Source: Bacteroidales bacterium (GTDB taxonomy: Bacteria > Bacteroidota > Bacteroidia > Bacteroidales > UBA932). From it: DNA of 47,834 nt. This document shows positions 24,245 to 33,066 of this stretch, piece by piece. Numbering within the stretch: position 1 is the stretch's first letter; every line of letters starts with the position of its first letter. The stretch covers positions 1 through 47,834 of the forward strand of contig JAFUWZ010000001.1 in assembly GCA_017471045.1 (NCBI GenBank). The letters are read 5' to 3'. Under the pieces are notes generated by a model that saw only the letters and a program-made list of their open reading frames with translations, searched no databases and was not told the origin of the DNA. Made by a program: the position numbers and the translations under genes.

Positions 24245-25684
24245 TCAGAGCACGGACGCGACGACGGCGCGCATGCCGGAAGATTGGATCAGGGCCAGGT
24301 CGGCGCAGAGCAGATCGGCCAGGCCAGGGATGGCGTTCAGGTCCTCGCCCCAGATGAATTCGTCCGCCAGGACGCCCTCGGCCACCTTGCGCACATCGCC
24401 GGCCGCCCAAAGCTCCTGCAGCAGCTGCATGATCTTCGGATCATCGTTCGGGACGATCTCGTCTTCGCCCCGCTTGCCGCCCTTGTAATAAGTGCAGATT
24501 GCGGCCAGACCCAGGACAATGCCCTTCGGGAGCTCGCCCTTGCGCGCCAGATAGGTCTTCAGGCCCGGCAGGTCGCGCGTACGGAACTTCGGGAAGGAAT
24601 TGAGCATGATGCTCGTCACGAAATGCTTGACGAAGGGGTTGCGGAAGCGCTCCATCACATCGGAGGCAAACTTCTCCAGTTCCTCCTTCGGCAGGTTCAG
24701 CGTAGGCAGCAGTTCCTCAAACATCACCTTCCGCACGAACGGGCCGATGAGTTCATCCTCGCAGCACTCTTTCACGGTGTTCAGGCCACTCAGGTAGCCC
24801 ACGGGAGACAGGACGGTGTGCGGACCGTTCAGGAGCGTCACCTTACGCTCGTGATAGGGCGCTTCGGAAGGCACGAAGAGCACGTTCAGGCCCGCCTTGT
24901 CGGCCGGGAATTCGGCCGCGACGGCCTCGGGAGCCTCGATCACCCAGAGGTGGAAGATCTCCGCCTTGTCCAGCAGACGGTCCTCGTAGCCGACACGCTC
25001 GCAGAGCTGGGCGGCGGTGTCGCGCGGATAACCCGGTACGATACGGTCCACCAACGTGGAATACACGCCGCAGGCCGTTTCAAACCAGTCCCGGAACCCT
25101 TCGCCGAGCTGCCACAGGTCGATGTACTGGCGGATGCACTCCAACAGGTGCTTGCCATTCTCGAAGATCAGTTCGCAGGGGAAGATGATGAAACCCTTGC
25201 TCTTGTCGCCCTTGAAATACTCGTAGCGGTGATACAGGAGCTGGGTGAGTTTGCCGGGATAGGAAGCGGCCGGTGCATCCTCGAACTTGCAGGCCGGATC
25301 GAAAGCGATGCCCGCCTCCGTGGTGTTGGAGATGATGAAGCGCATCTCGCTCTGCTCCGCGAGTTTCAGGTAAGCCTGGAAGTCCGTATAGGGATTGAGG
25401 CCGCGGCTGACGACGTCGATCAGATCGACACTGTCAATCGCCTCGCCGTTCTGGAGCCCCTGCAAGTTCAGGTGATACAGGCCGTCCTGCTCACCCAGCC
25501 ATTCGACCATCCCCTTCCCGATAGGCTGGACGACCACGACGGAAGCGTTGAAATCCGTCTTCTGGTTGGTTTTCCAGACAATCCACTCGATGAAGGCGCG
25601 GAGGAAGTTGCCCTCTCCGAACTGAATGATTTTTTCGGTATAGCGCTTCGCTTGAGGCGCTGTGGTACGATTGAGTCTTTCCAT
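24245..25684 (-). CDS. uxaB: Tagaturonate reductase
   Basis: UxaB reduces D-tagaturonate to D-altronate with NADH in galacturonate catabolism. The start at 25684 gives 479 residues beginning MERLNRTTAPQAKRYTEKII, followed by the dinucleotide-binding motif QFGEGNFLRAF. Other family features are VVVQPIGKG, FIISNTTEAGIAFD, the C-terminal-domain segment VTLLNGPHTVLSPVGYLSGL and RDLPGLKTYLARKGELP. The frame is open upstream to 25846, but that part is shadow sequence inside uxaA. It lies 10 bp after uxaA and is the last gene of the pectin block. Confidence 0.93.
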   Translation of the reverse strand: MERLNRTTAPQAKRYTEKIIQFGEGNFLRAFIEWIVWKTNQKTDFNASVVVVQPIGKGMVEWLGEQDGLYHLNLQGLQNGEAIDSVDLIDVVSRGLNPYTDFQAYLKLAEQSEMRFIISNTTEAGIAFDPACKFEDAPAASYPGKLTQLLYHRYEYFKGDKSKGFIIFPCELIFENGKHLLECIRQYIDLWQLGEGFRDWFETACGVYSTLVDRIVPGYPRDTAAQLCERVGYEDRLLDKAEIFHLWVIEAPEAVAAEFPADKAGLNVLFVPSEAPYHERKVTLLNGPHTVLSPVGYLSGLNTVKECCEDELIGPFVRKVMFEELLPTLNLPKEELEKFASDVMERFRNPFVKHFVTSIMLNSFPKFRTRDLPGLKTYLARKGELPKGIVLGLAAICTYYKGGKRGEDEIVPNDDPKIMQLLQELWAAGDVRKVAEGVLADEFIWGEDLNAIPGLADLLCADLALIQSSGMRAVVASVL

Positions 25685-25694
25685 TTTAGTTATG

Positions 25695-27194
25695 CTATAA
25701 AGTGACACCCGACTTGAAGATCGCGATCTCCCGGATGCCGTTCTTTTCGTTGTTGACAGGGGCGCCGGAGGCGGCGGCAAGGACGGCCTCGATGAAGCGT
25801 GCGGACACGGTCTCCATCGTCTCGTCCTGCGCCAGCACACCCGCATTGAAATCGATCCAGGCCGGTTTCAGCGCAGCAAGCGCGCTGTTGGTCGAGATCT
25901 TCATCGTCGGCACGAAGCTGCCGAACGGCGTACCGCGGCCCGTGGTGAAGAGCACGATCTGGCAACCGGAGGCGGCCAGGGCCGTCGAAGCGACGAGGTC
26001 GTTGCCGGGCGCACTCAGCAGATTCAAGCCATTGATGCTGAGACGCTCGCCGTATTTCAGGACACCGCGGACGATGCTCTGGCCGCATTTCTGGGTGCAG
26101 CCCAAGGATTTTTCTTCCAGCGTGGAGATGCCGCCGGCCTTGTTGCCCGGCGAAGGATTCTCGTACACCGGCATCCCCTGACGCATGAAATACTCCTTGA
26201 AGTCATTGATCAGGGAGACGGTCCGGTCGAAGGTCCCGCAGTCCTGGCAGCGGTTCATCAGGATCGTCTCGGCACCGAACATCTCCGGCACCTCGGTCAG
26301 CACGGTCGTGCCGCCCTGGGCGACGATCCAGTCGGAGAATACGCCCAGCAGCGGGTTGGCCGTGATGCCGCTCAGGCCGTCCGATCCGCCACATTTCAGG
26401 CCCACGCGCAGCTCGCTGACGGGGACGTCTTCGCGCCGGTCCTGCGAACAGACGGCATAGATCTCCCGGAGCTGCTGCACGCCGTACGCCACTTCATCCT
26501 CCACCTGCTGGCAGGCGAACATCCGCACACGGCGCTCGTCCACGGGGCCCACGAGGGTCCGGAAGGCGTCGAGCTGGTTGTTTTCGCAGCCGAGGCTGAC
26601 GACCAGCACGCCGCCCGCATTGGGGTGGTGCACCATGTCGGCGAGGATGGTGCGGGTGTTCTCGTGGTCCGCGCCGAGCTGCGAGCATCCGTAGTTGTGC
26701 GGGAAGGCGATCACCGTATCCACGCCGTCTTGCACACCGTCCGGAGAACCGACAGTCGCGGGCAGCTCGGCGGTGAAGCGGCGGACGATCTCCTGGCAGA
26801 TGCCGTTGACACAGCCGACCGTCGGGATCACCCAGATTTCGTTACGGATGCCCACCTGCCCGTCAGCGCGCCGATAACCGCGGAACGTGCGGGGCGAAGC
26901 CGCCGGAGTGATCTCCACCAAGGCCGGTTCGTAACTGTACGACAGCAATCCCTCCAGGTTGGTCTTGATACACGTATGGTCGATCCACTCTCCGGCCGCG
27001 ACCGCGCGGGTCACGTGACCGATGGGGAAACCGTACTTGATGACGTCCTCGCCCGGGGCCAAGGCCCGCAGCGTGGCCTTATGGCCCCGGGGGACGTCCA
27101 TGCGCAGGACGACGTCCCCGACGCGCTGTCCGGCCTTCAGGTCGGTCAGCGCGACGGCGACGTTGTCCGCAGGATTGATGATGATGTAATCCAT
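25695..27194 (-). CDS. uxaA: Altronate dehydratase
   Basis: UxaA dehydrates D-altronate to 2-keto-3-deoxygluconate (KDG). The 499-residue protein has an N-terminal SAF-type domain (about 1-95, with GHKATLRALAPGEDVIKYGFPIG) and the GD_AH catalytic part with GYRRADGQVGIRNEIWVIPT, VGCVNGICQEI, HNYGCSQLGADHENT, LGCENNQ, KCGGSDGLSGITANP and ATALAASGCQIVLFTTGRGTPFGS. Conserved cysteines in these blocks fit the iron-dependent family. It starts 6 bp after the stop of the preceding surface protein gene, which places a cytoplasmic enzyme directly behind the SusCD system. Confidence 0.94.
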   Translation of the reverse strand: MDYIIINPADNVAVALTDLKAGQRVGDVVLRMDVPRGHKATLRALAPGEDVIKYGFPIGHVTRAVAAGEWIDHTCIKTNLEGLLSYSYEPALVEITPAASPRTFRGYRRADGQVGIRNEIWVIPTVGCVNGICQEIVRRFTAELPATVGSPDGVQDGVDTVIAFPHNYGCSQLGADHENTRTILADMVHHPNAGGVLVVSLGCENNQLDAFRTLVGPVDERRVRMFACQQVEDEVAYGVQQLREIYAVCSQDRREDVPVSELRVGLKCGGSDGLSGITANPLLGVFSDWIVAQGGTTVLTEVPEMFGAETILMNRCQDCGTFDRTVSLINDFKEYFMRQGMPVYENPSPGNKAGGISTLEEKSLGCTQKCGQSIVRGVLKYGERLSINGLNLLSAPGNDLVASTALAASGCQIVLFTTGRGTPFGSFVPTMKISTNSALAALKPAWIDFNAGVLAQDETMETVSARFIEAVLAAASGAPVNNEKNGIREIAIFKSGVTL

Positions 27195-27200
27195 CCCGGC

Positions 27201-30200
27201 TTAGTTGGTGTGAAACTCGACACCGTAGATACGGAGGGCGCCGCTCGTGTAGATATACACCTTGCCGGCAGCGACATCGTAGGTATTGACAGTCGGATCG
27301 GATCCCGAAGGAGATCCACCGAACTTGCTTTCAGGTTCACCGTCACCGACGGCCACCAGCACGTTGCGGCCGGCCCCCTCGCTGTTGCCCGTATTGGAGC
27401 TTCTGACCGACACCGTACCCGCGGCAGGTGCATCAAAAGTCAGCACACGGTCTGTCTTGGAACCGGCACCCGCAACCTGGAGCGCATTGCTGGTGTAACG
27501 GTTCTTCGAGGTGGAGAAGAAGTTCAGGCCATCCACCGTGATATCCCAGGTGGCCGCAATATCCACTCCGGAAGTACCGAGCTTGGCAAACTCAGTCTGC
27601 CACGCAGCATCGGCGAAATTCCAGACATATTCCGCCGTGACCGGGGCACTGCCGCCACCGACACCGGTGAACTGGAAACGATAGAAACGTACACCGGCAT
27701 TGGGATAGATGAACACGGTTCCGGCCGTCACCTCAAACTCGAGCACATCCTTGTCGAGCGTCGTCGGAATCTGCTTGGTCTGCGCTACGCCGCTCGCATC
27801 GACGACACTGATCGTCCGCTCCGTACCATTGGAGGGGTTGGAGACCGTGACCTTCAGCGTTCCGTCCTGCGGCGTATCGAAGGAGAATACACGTTCGGTC
27901 GTGGAGCCGCCGCCGTTCGGCTGGATAAAGCCGCTGGCATCCCACTTGCCGTTCTTGGTACCGCTGGTATAGGTCAGACCATCCACGCTGACCGTCCAGC
28001 CGGCCTGGTTGGAGCCCTTCGCGGAAGCGGCATTCGCCTCCAGGGCAGCCTGCCATTCGGCGGATGAGATATCCCAGTCATACTCGACGGGAGGAGCACC
28101 GGCCTCCGTGTACGTAAACTCGAAGGCCCAGAAACGTACGCCCGCATTGGGATAGACATTGACTGTTCCGGCCGTCACCTCAAACTCGAGCACATCCTTG
28201 TCGAGCGTCGTCGGAATCTGCTTGGTCTGCACTACGCCGCTCGCATCGACGACACTGATCGTCCGCTCCGTACCATTGGAGGGGTTGGAGACCGTGACCT
28301 TCAGCGTTCCGTCAGCGGGAGCCTCGAAGGAGAATACACGCTCGGTTGCGGAGCCGCCGCCGTTCGGCTGGATAAAGCCGCCGGCATCCCACTTTCCGTT
28401 CTTGGTACCGCTGGTATAGGTCAGACCATCCACGCTGACCGTCCAGCCGGCCTGGTTGGAGCCCTTCGCGGAAGCGGCATTCGCCTCCAGGGCAGCCTGC
28501 CATTCCGGCGAGGAGAAATCCCAGGTCAGGGTCTTTTCCGTGCCGCTGACCGGCTTCTTGTTGATGGTCAACATGCCTTCAGCGAGTTCGGATTCGGCAT
28601 ATTTGGAGGAAGTCGGGACCGGACGGGCCTTGACCGTAACCGGATACTCCCCAATTGCAAGGGCTCCCACAAGGGCGGCATCCACGGTATAGGAAGGCTC
28701 GGTCAGGACGTACTCGACGCCCTGGAAAGTCAGGACATAGTCCGCGGCATTCCCGACTGCCGCCCAGGAGAAGACGACCGGCTCGGCGGTGCCTTCATCC
28801 AGCTTGGCCGGGCTCACGGAGAGCTTCGGCGTGGCAAGGATCTCCAGCGTCTCGTCCGGCGTCAGGTCTTTGGTCCAGGTGATCTTCTTGAGAGTGGCAG
28901 GTGCATCGGCGATCACGTAGATGCGGTTCTCCCCGACCAGGTCGCCCAGGACCACGGTGTGCTCCTGCCCGTCGGCCAGGACCGCATAACGGTCACCGCC
29001 GGCGAAGACCTCGAAGGTACCGATCCCGTCTTCACTGTCACCGGTCACCTTGACGGAGCCATAACCGACCGTCAGGATCTCGACCGCAGCATAGCTCGGC
29101 ACACCGTCGGGGCTGACGGCCGCCGTCGTCGGGAAGTCGATACCCTTGGACATCACCACGTTGGCCGGCACAGTCGCCGTCGCATAGATGCGGGCGTTGC
29201 CGATGATGGTGTTCTCCAGGAGTTCCTCGGTATCATAGATGGTCTTCTCCGTGAAGTCCCAGGTGTAGTCATCCTCGACCGGAACGAGTTCCTTCTCGCG
29301 GATGATCTCGGGCTGCACGGCATCCCACCAGCGCGGATCACCGGCCTTGAGGGACTTGATCCGCTCGCCGTCCGTACCGGTCAGGTACAGTTTGCCGGCG
29401 ATGGAGTTGATGCAAGGATCGCTCTCCATCAGGGTGGCGCCGTTGTTGGCGACCTCCTCGAACGTCTTTTCGCCCTGGGCATCCGCTTCGGCTGCGACCG
29501 CATTGGATACATACCAGGCGGCGCCCGTGTTGTAATAGACATTGTCCGAGCAGTCAACCCGGTAAGAGTCGGTCGAATTGCGGCACAGGCGCACCCAAGA
29601 GGTGTTGGCGTCTTCCTTTTCGCTGAACTCGTTCAGGAACACGTTCTTGACCGCTTTTACGCTCTTGGCTCCGGTCACGACACGGACCGCGAAGATACCG
29701 GCGTTGTTGGACGAGCTGTTGGTCGCAGTCACAAGGTTGAACGTGCAATTCTCGGCCAGGACGCTCTCGGCCTTGCCGCTGTCGGAGATACGGAAGAAGG
29801 TACGCGCACAGGCATAGAAGGTGGAATTGCGAACCACGAAGGAGCCGTTGGCGCCGTTGCGGACATCGATGAAGTCACCGCCTTCGGTGCCGGCCGCGTT
29901 GATGTCGTGGACATAGCAGCCGTCCACCAGGAAGGAAGCCACATGGGCTCCGGCAGCTCCGCCGGCCACGGAATAGAGGGCCTTGGTGTAGCCCGTGATT
30001 TCGCTGTTGATGTACTCCACGGCGCTCATGTCGGCGGACAGGTTCTCCGTCAGGGCGCCGGTACCGTTGCCGTCCAGCACGAGGTCTTCCAGATGGAGGA
30101 CGGAGGCGCCGGAGGCCAGGTTGAAGACCAGGGTCTTGACCGTGGGCTTCTTGCCCTCGGCCGTCGCATCGCCATAGAGGGAAACATCCCCCTTGACGGT

Positions 30201-31052
30201 GACCAGTTTGACCGCCGGATCCGGATAGGCATCCATCATGTCGATGCCGGCATCGGAATAAGCCAGCAGAAGCTTGACCGTACCTTCCTGGTTGTTGATG
30301 GCATTGTAGATTTCGCCGGCCGTATAGACGGTGTTGACACCATCCAGCACGGGACGGGTGAACGCCGTAACGGAGCCGCGGTTGCCGGCCTTGCCGAAGA
30401 GCAGGGTGAAACGGTACTCACGGGCAGGATCCAATCCGTCAAGGGTGGCGGAAGCCGCTGCGACCTGGTCGGCACTGAGGGTGACTTTCTTGCTTTCACC
30501 CTCGCCGATGACCGTTTCGACCTGCACGCTGGTCAGGTCCTCCATGTCGGAAGCCTTGTCCCATGCGAGTGTCACGGAAGAGCTGGTCCGGTCCGTCACG
30601 ACCGGATTCAGGGAGCTACGGACAGCCGAAGTGGAGAAGGTCTTCTCCAGATAAGCCCAGTTGGAAGTAGCGACATTGCTGTTGATACCGCGGATACGCG
30701 CATAGAAAGACTTGTCCACTTCCAGACCGTACACCGTATAGGGATTCTCATCGGCGGCCAGGATGTAGGTCCCGCCAATCTTGCTGCCGGTACTCTCCGG
30801 AGTCACCTCCTTGGAGCCGTCGGTCTGTTCGAAGATTTCAAGCACATAACCTTCCGCATTGACCATCTTCTGCCAGGAGAAGATGACATCCGTACCGGTG
30901 GAAGGGACCACCTCGGCTTCGAACTTCAAGGGAGTCAAGACCCGGTCATACTCCAATTCCTCCACCAGCGGATCCAGGGTACGGCAGCCGACGAGGGAGG
31001 CGCCGATGCCGAGAAGGCAGATCAGGGATTTATATAGTTTGTTCATATTCAT
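27201..31052 (-). CDS. Surface lipoprotein with DUF4957/DUF5123-like beta-helix and three C-terminal modules
   Basis: From 31052 the product has 1283 residues, with a lipoprotein signal ending at Cys23 (SLVGC) followed by RTLDPLVEELEYDRVLTP. Two Fn3-like modules (about 35-225) precede a right-handed beta-helix-like region (about 230-560) resembling DUF4957/DUF5123 proteins found with pectinase loci. The region to about 840 contains beta-sandwich modules. Three tandem modules end the protein, each beginning W-x-[FI]-[SA] and ending near YPNAGVRF or its equivalent; the first two are nearly identical. It takes the SusE position and probably binds pectin at the surface. Catalysis is not evident. 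An ATG at 31073 would overlap susD. Confidence 0.8.
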   Translation of the reverse strand: MNMNKLYKSLICLLGIGASLVGCRTLDPLVEELEYDRVLTPLKFEAEVVPSTGTDVIFSWQKMVNAEGYVLEIFEQTDGSKEVTPESTGSKIGGTYILAADENPYTVYGLEVDKSFYARIRGINSNVATSNWAYLEKTFSTSAVRSSLNPVVTDRTSSSVTLAWDKASDMEDLTSVQVETVIGEGESKKVTLSADQVAAASATLDGLDPAREYRFTLLFGKAGNRGSVTAFTRPVLDGVNTVYTAGEIYNAINNQEGTVKLLLAYSDAGIDMMDAYPDPAVKLVTVKGDVSLYGDATAEGKKPTVKTLVFNLASGASVLHLEDLVLDGNGTGALTENLSADMSAVEYINSEITGYTKALYSVAGGAAGAHVASFLVDGCYVHDINAAGTEGGDFIDVRNGANGSFVVRNSTFYACARTFFRISDSGKAESVLAENCTFNLVTATNSSSNNAGIFAVRVVTGAKSVKAVKNVFLNEFSEKEDANTSWVRLCRNSTDSYRVDCSDNVYYNTGAAWYVSNAVAAEADAQGEKTFEEVANNGATLMESDPCINSIAGKLYLTGTDGERIKSLKAGDPRWWDAVQPEIIREKELVPVEDDYTWDFTEKTIYDTEELLENTIIGNARIYATATVPANVVMSKGIDFPTTAAVSPDGVPSYAAVEILTVGYGSVKVTGDSEDGIGTFEVFAGGDRYAVLADGQEHTVVLGDLVGENRIYVIADAPATLKKITWTKDLTPDETLEILATPKLSVSPAKLDEGTAEPVVFSWAAVGNAADYVLTFQGVEYVLTEPSYTVDAALVGALAIGEYPVTVKARPVPTSSKYAESELAEGMLTINKKPVSGTEKTLTWDFSSPEWQAALEANAASAKGSNQAGWTVSVDGLTYTSGTKNGKWDAGGFIQPNGGGSATERVFSFEAPADGTLKVTVSNPSNGTERTISVVDASGVVQTKQIPTTLDKDVLEFEVTAGTVNVYPNAGVRFWAFEFTYTEAGAPPVEYDWDISSAEWQAALEANAASAKGSNQAGWTVSVDGLTYTSGTKNGKWDASGFIQPNGGGSTTERVFSFDTPQDGTLKVTVSNPSNGTERTISVVDASGVAQTKQIPTTLDKDVLEFEVTAGTVFIYPNAGVRFYRFQFTGVGGGSAPVTAEYVWNFADAAWQTEFAKLGTSGVDIAATWDITVDGLNFFSTSKNRYTSNALQVAGAGSKTDRVLTFDAPAAGTVSVRSSNTGNSEGAGRNVLVAVGDGEPESKFGGSPSGSDPTVNTYDVAAGKVYIYTSGALRIYGVEFHTN
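27715..28058 (-). repeat. Near-identical module repeat, copy 2
   Basis: This segment matches 28162-28505 with an offset of exactly 447 bp (149 codons). By eye only about a dozen bases differ over some 335 bp, clustered where the protein changes from PADG to PQDG and from SATER to STTER. It encodes about residues 999-1113 of the surface lipoprotein. Confidence 0.9.
28162..28505 (-). repeat. Near-identical module repeat, copy 1
   Basis: This is the partner of 27715-28058 and encodes about residues 850-964. A third, clearly diverged module follows copy 2 in the protein. Identity at silent positions suggests a recent duplication or gene conversion. Confidence 0.9.
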
Positions 31053-31059
31053 CTTGTTT

Positions 31060-33054
31060 TTAGAACTGGGCATAACCGTAATCGTTGACCAGGGCGCCCT
31101 GCATCGCGTTCATCGTGGCGGCATACATCGGCCAGACAGAGCGCGGATACGGGTCATCGAAGGCATTGCGGTAGAGGCAATTGTAGGTATAATTGCCCGT
31201 CGTGGAGTTGCGGAAGGCCTCGTTGCTGATATAGCGTTCCTGGACTTTCCAGCCGTTGGGCTCAGTCACGGAATAGTCCGCAGGGGTCTTGCCGATCTCA
31301 TTGGGATCCAGGCCGAAGAAGACGATCTTCTGATGGGCGTGGTCCTCCTTCCAATAGAGCGGATAGGTCTTGAACTGACGTCCTTCCGTCTCACGATCGG
31401 TCGCATACTGCGCATAGGCCGCATACGGTCCGGTCATCGTCGCCAGGGCTTCGATATCGTCCCGTTCCTCATCAAGGGCGGTCTTGAGGAGCTTCCAGCG
31501 GATCAGGTCCTGCTTGCGCAGGAATTCACCGGCAAACTCCAGCGCCCGCTCCTGGAAGATGGCGCCGAGGATCGTCGTCGGATCAGCATGGTCGGTCTCC
31601 ATGCCGGAACCGTCGGAAGCGGCGCTGCCCAGGGTCAGGGCGGAAGGTGCGACATATTTGGTCGCCGCCTTGCCGGCCATGGCGCGGTTGCGGACCTGGG
31701 CAAGATAATTCTGCGCATTGGAGAGTTCGCCTTCATAGGCCGCCAGCTCGGAAGCCATAAGAAGGATATCCGAGTAACGCATCACGATCGGCTTGATACC
31801 GTCGTCGTTTCCGCCGTTGTACGGCGTGTCGATCATCCATTCGTAACGGTATTTGCCCCAGAACCAGTAGTTGACGGCTCCGCGGAGTTCCCAGGCCTGG
31901 TCTTCACCGTTCCATCGCATATTGACGACGGTCAGGTCACGGCGGGAGTCATTCGGGTCGTACTTGAACCAGAGGTTGGCCGTCGGAAGGCTGCTGCCGC
32001 CCCGGCTGGAGTTGTTGGTGATCCAGGGACCGCCGGCCGTGTGGGGATAGGCGTGCGTATAGTTCCAGCGCCCGCGGGAATCACTGAAAGGAATCACCCA
32101 GAGAACTTCCGGGACGCCGGCCAGATGCTCGGAGTTGTTGAACTTTTTCCAGAAGGCCGTGTAGTCGGAAGCCAGGGAGGCGGAACCGGAATTGATGACA
32201 TCCTTCAGGTGCTGCAACGCCTTGGGATAGAGGACCGCGGCGGAGAGCTCGGGATCCGTGGTCAGGCGGAGCGAACCGTCGTTGCCGGTGTTGACCTTAC
32301 CCTCGTCCGGGCGCCAGGCCCAGCCGGCGGCCGACAGGGCGACACGGGCGTAGAGGCCTTTCGCGAAAGCCTTGTTCATCCGGTCACGACGGACCGTCTG
32401 CGGCTTCTCATCCGGCCAGTACAGGTAATCGGACGCTTCGTCCAGATCGGCGAGGATCACCTTGTAGATCTCGTCGCGGTCGGCCTTGCCGATATAGATG
32501 GTCTCACCGGAAACCGGCTCGGTGCGGAGCGGCACTTCACCCCACATCTTGATCAGCTCGAAATAGTAAAACGCCCGGTAGGTCAGGGCCTCGCCGAGGA
32601 GGTAGGCCATGTCGGGATCATTCTCCACATCCCCATAGGCGCGCAGGCCGCGGATGCAGAGATTGGCCCGTTCGATACCGGTCACCAGTTCATTGTAAGC
32701 ATTGGTGGCGGTACTCATCTGGGTATTGTTGGGAGCATCGTTGTATTCCGCCATCCGGATGCGGATCTCGACGGATTCCAGTGCGTTGTCGGGAGAACCG
32801 GCGGAATTGGAGCTATAGGTCTCGAGGTCCGTGTTCATTCCGTAGAAAAGGTGGATACGGCCGCGATAGGAATTCGTATGACCGCAAACCTCACCGATAC
32901 CGAAGATGTTGTATTCAGCCAGCGTATAGTTGGAGAAAACGACGTCTTCGGCATATGCGGACTGGGACGGGGCGTCCAAAGCGCTGTCCAGTACATTGCA
33001 AGAAGCGGCAAGAACGACTGCGAAAAGGATAGGAATGTATTTTTTCATATTCAT
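31060..33054 (-). CDS. SusD-like glycan-binding lipoprotein
   Basis: SusD proteins cap the SusC transporter and bind oligosaccharides at the cell surface. The 664-residue product has a lipoprotein signal with Cys19 (FAVVLAASC), the N-terminal LDSALDAPSQSAY, TPR-like helices with YLLGEALTYRAFYYFELIKMWG and VPLRTEPVSG, and the C-terminal ILLMASELAAYEGELSNAQNYLAQVRNRAM. It is longer than SusD of B. thetaiotaomicron but within the wider family. It starts 12 bp after the susC-like stop. An in-frame ATG at 33048 is an alternative start. Confidence 0.94.
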   Translation of the reverse strand: MNMKKYIPILFAVVLAASCNVLDSALDAPSQSAYAEDVVFSNYTLAEYNIFGIGEVCGHTNSYRGRIHLFYGMNTDLETYSSNSAGSPDNALESVEIRIRMAEYNDAPNNTQMSTATNAYNELVTGIERANLCIRGLRAYGDVENDPDMAYLLGEALTYRAFYYFELIKMWGEVPLRTEPVSGETIYIGKADRDEIYKVILADLDEASDYLYWPDEKPQTVRRDRMNKAFAKGLYARVALSAAGWAWRPDEGKVNTGNDGSLRLTTDPELSAAVLYPKALQHLKDVINSGSASLASDYTAFWKKFNNSEHLAGVPEVLWVIPFSDSRGRWNYTHAYPHTAGGPWITNNSSRGGSSLPTANLWFKYDPNDSRRDLTVVNMRWNGEDQAWELRGAVNYWFWGKYRYEWMIDTPYNGGNDDGIKPIVMRYSDILLMASELAAYEGELSNAQNYLAQVRNRAMAGKAATKYVAPSALTLGSAASDGSGMETDHADPTTILGAIFQERALEFAGEFLRKQDLIRWKLLKTALDEERDDIEALATMTGPYAAYAQYATDRETEGRQFKTYPLYWKEDHAHQKIVFFGLDPNEIGKTPADYSVTEPNGWKVQERYISNEAFRNSTTGNYTYNCLYRNAFDDPYPRSVWPMYAATMNAMQGALVNDYGYAQF

Positions 33055-33066
33055 CGTCCTCCTTGA

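Noticed and set aside
24075-24488. Plus-strand frame starting MKKKKPCHPPAG
   Set aside because: It runs from the end of the M56 remnant through the hairpin into the 3' end of uxaB, and has no family features.
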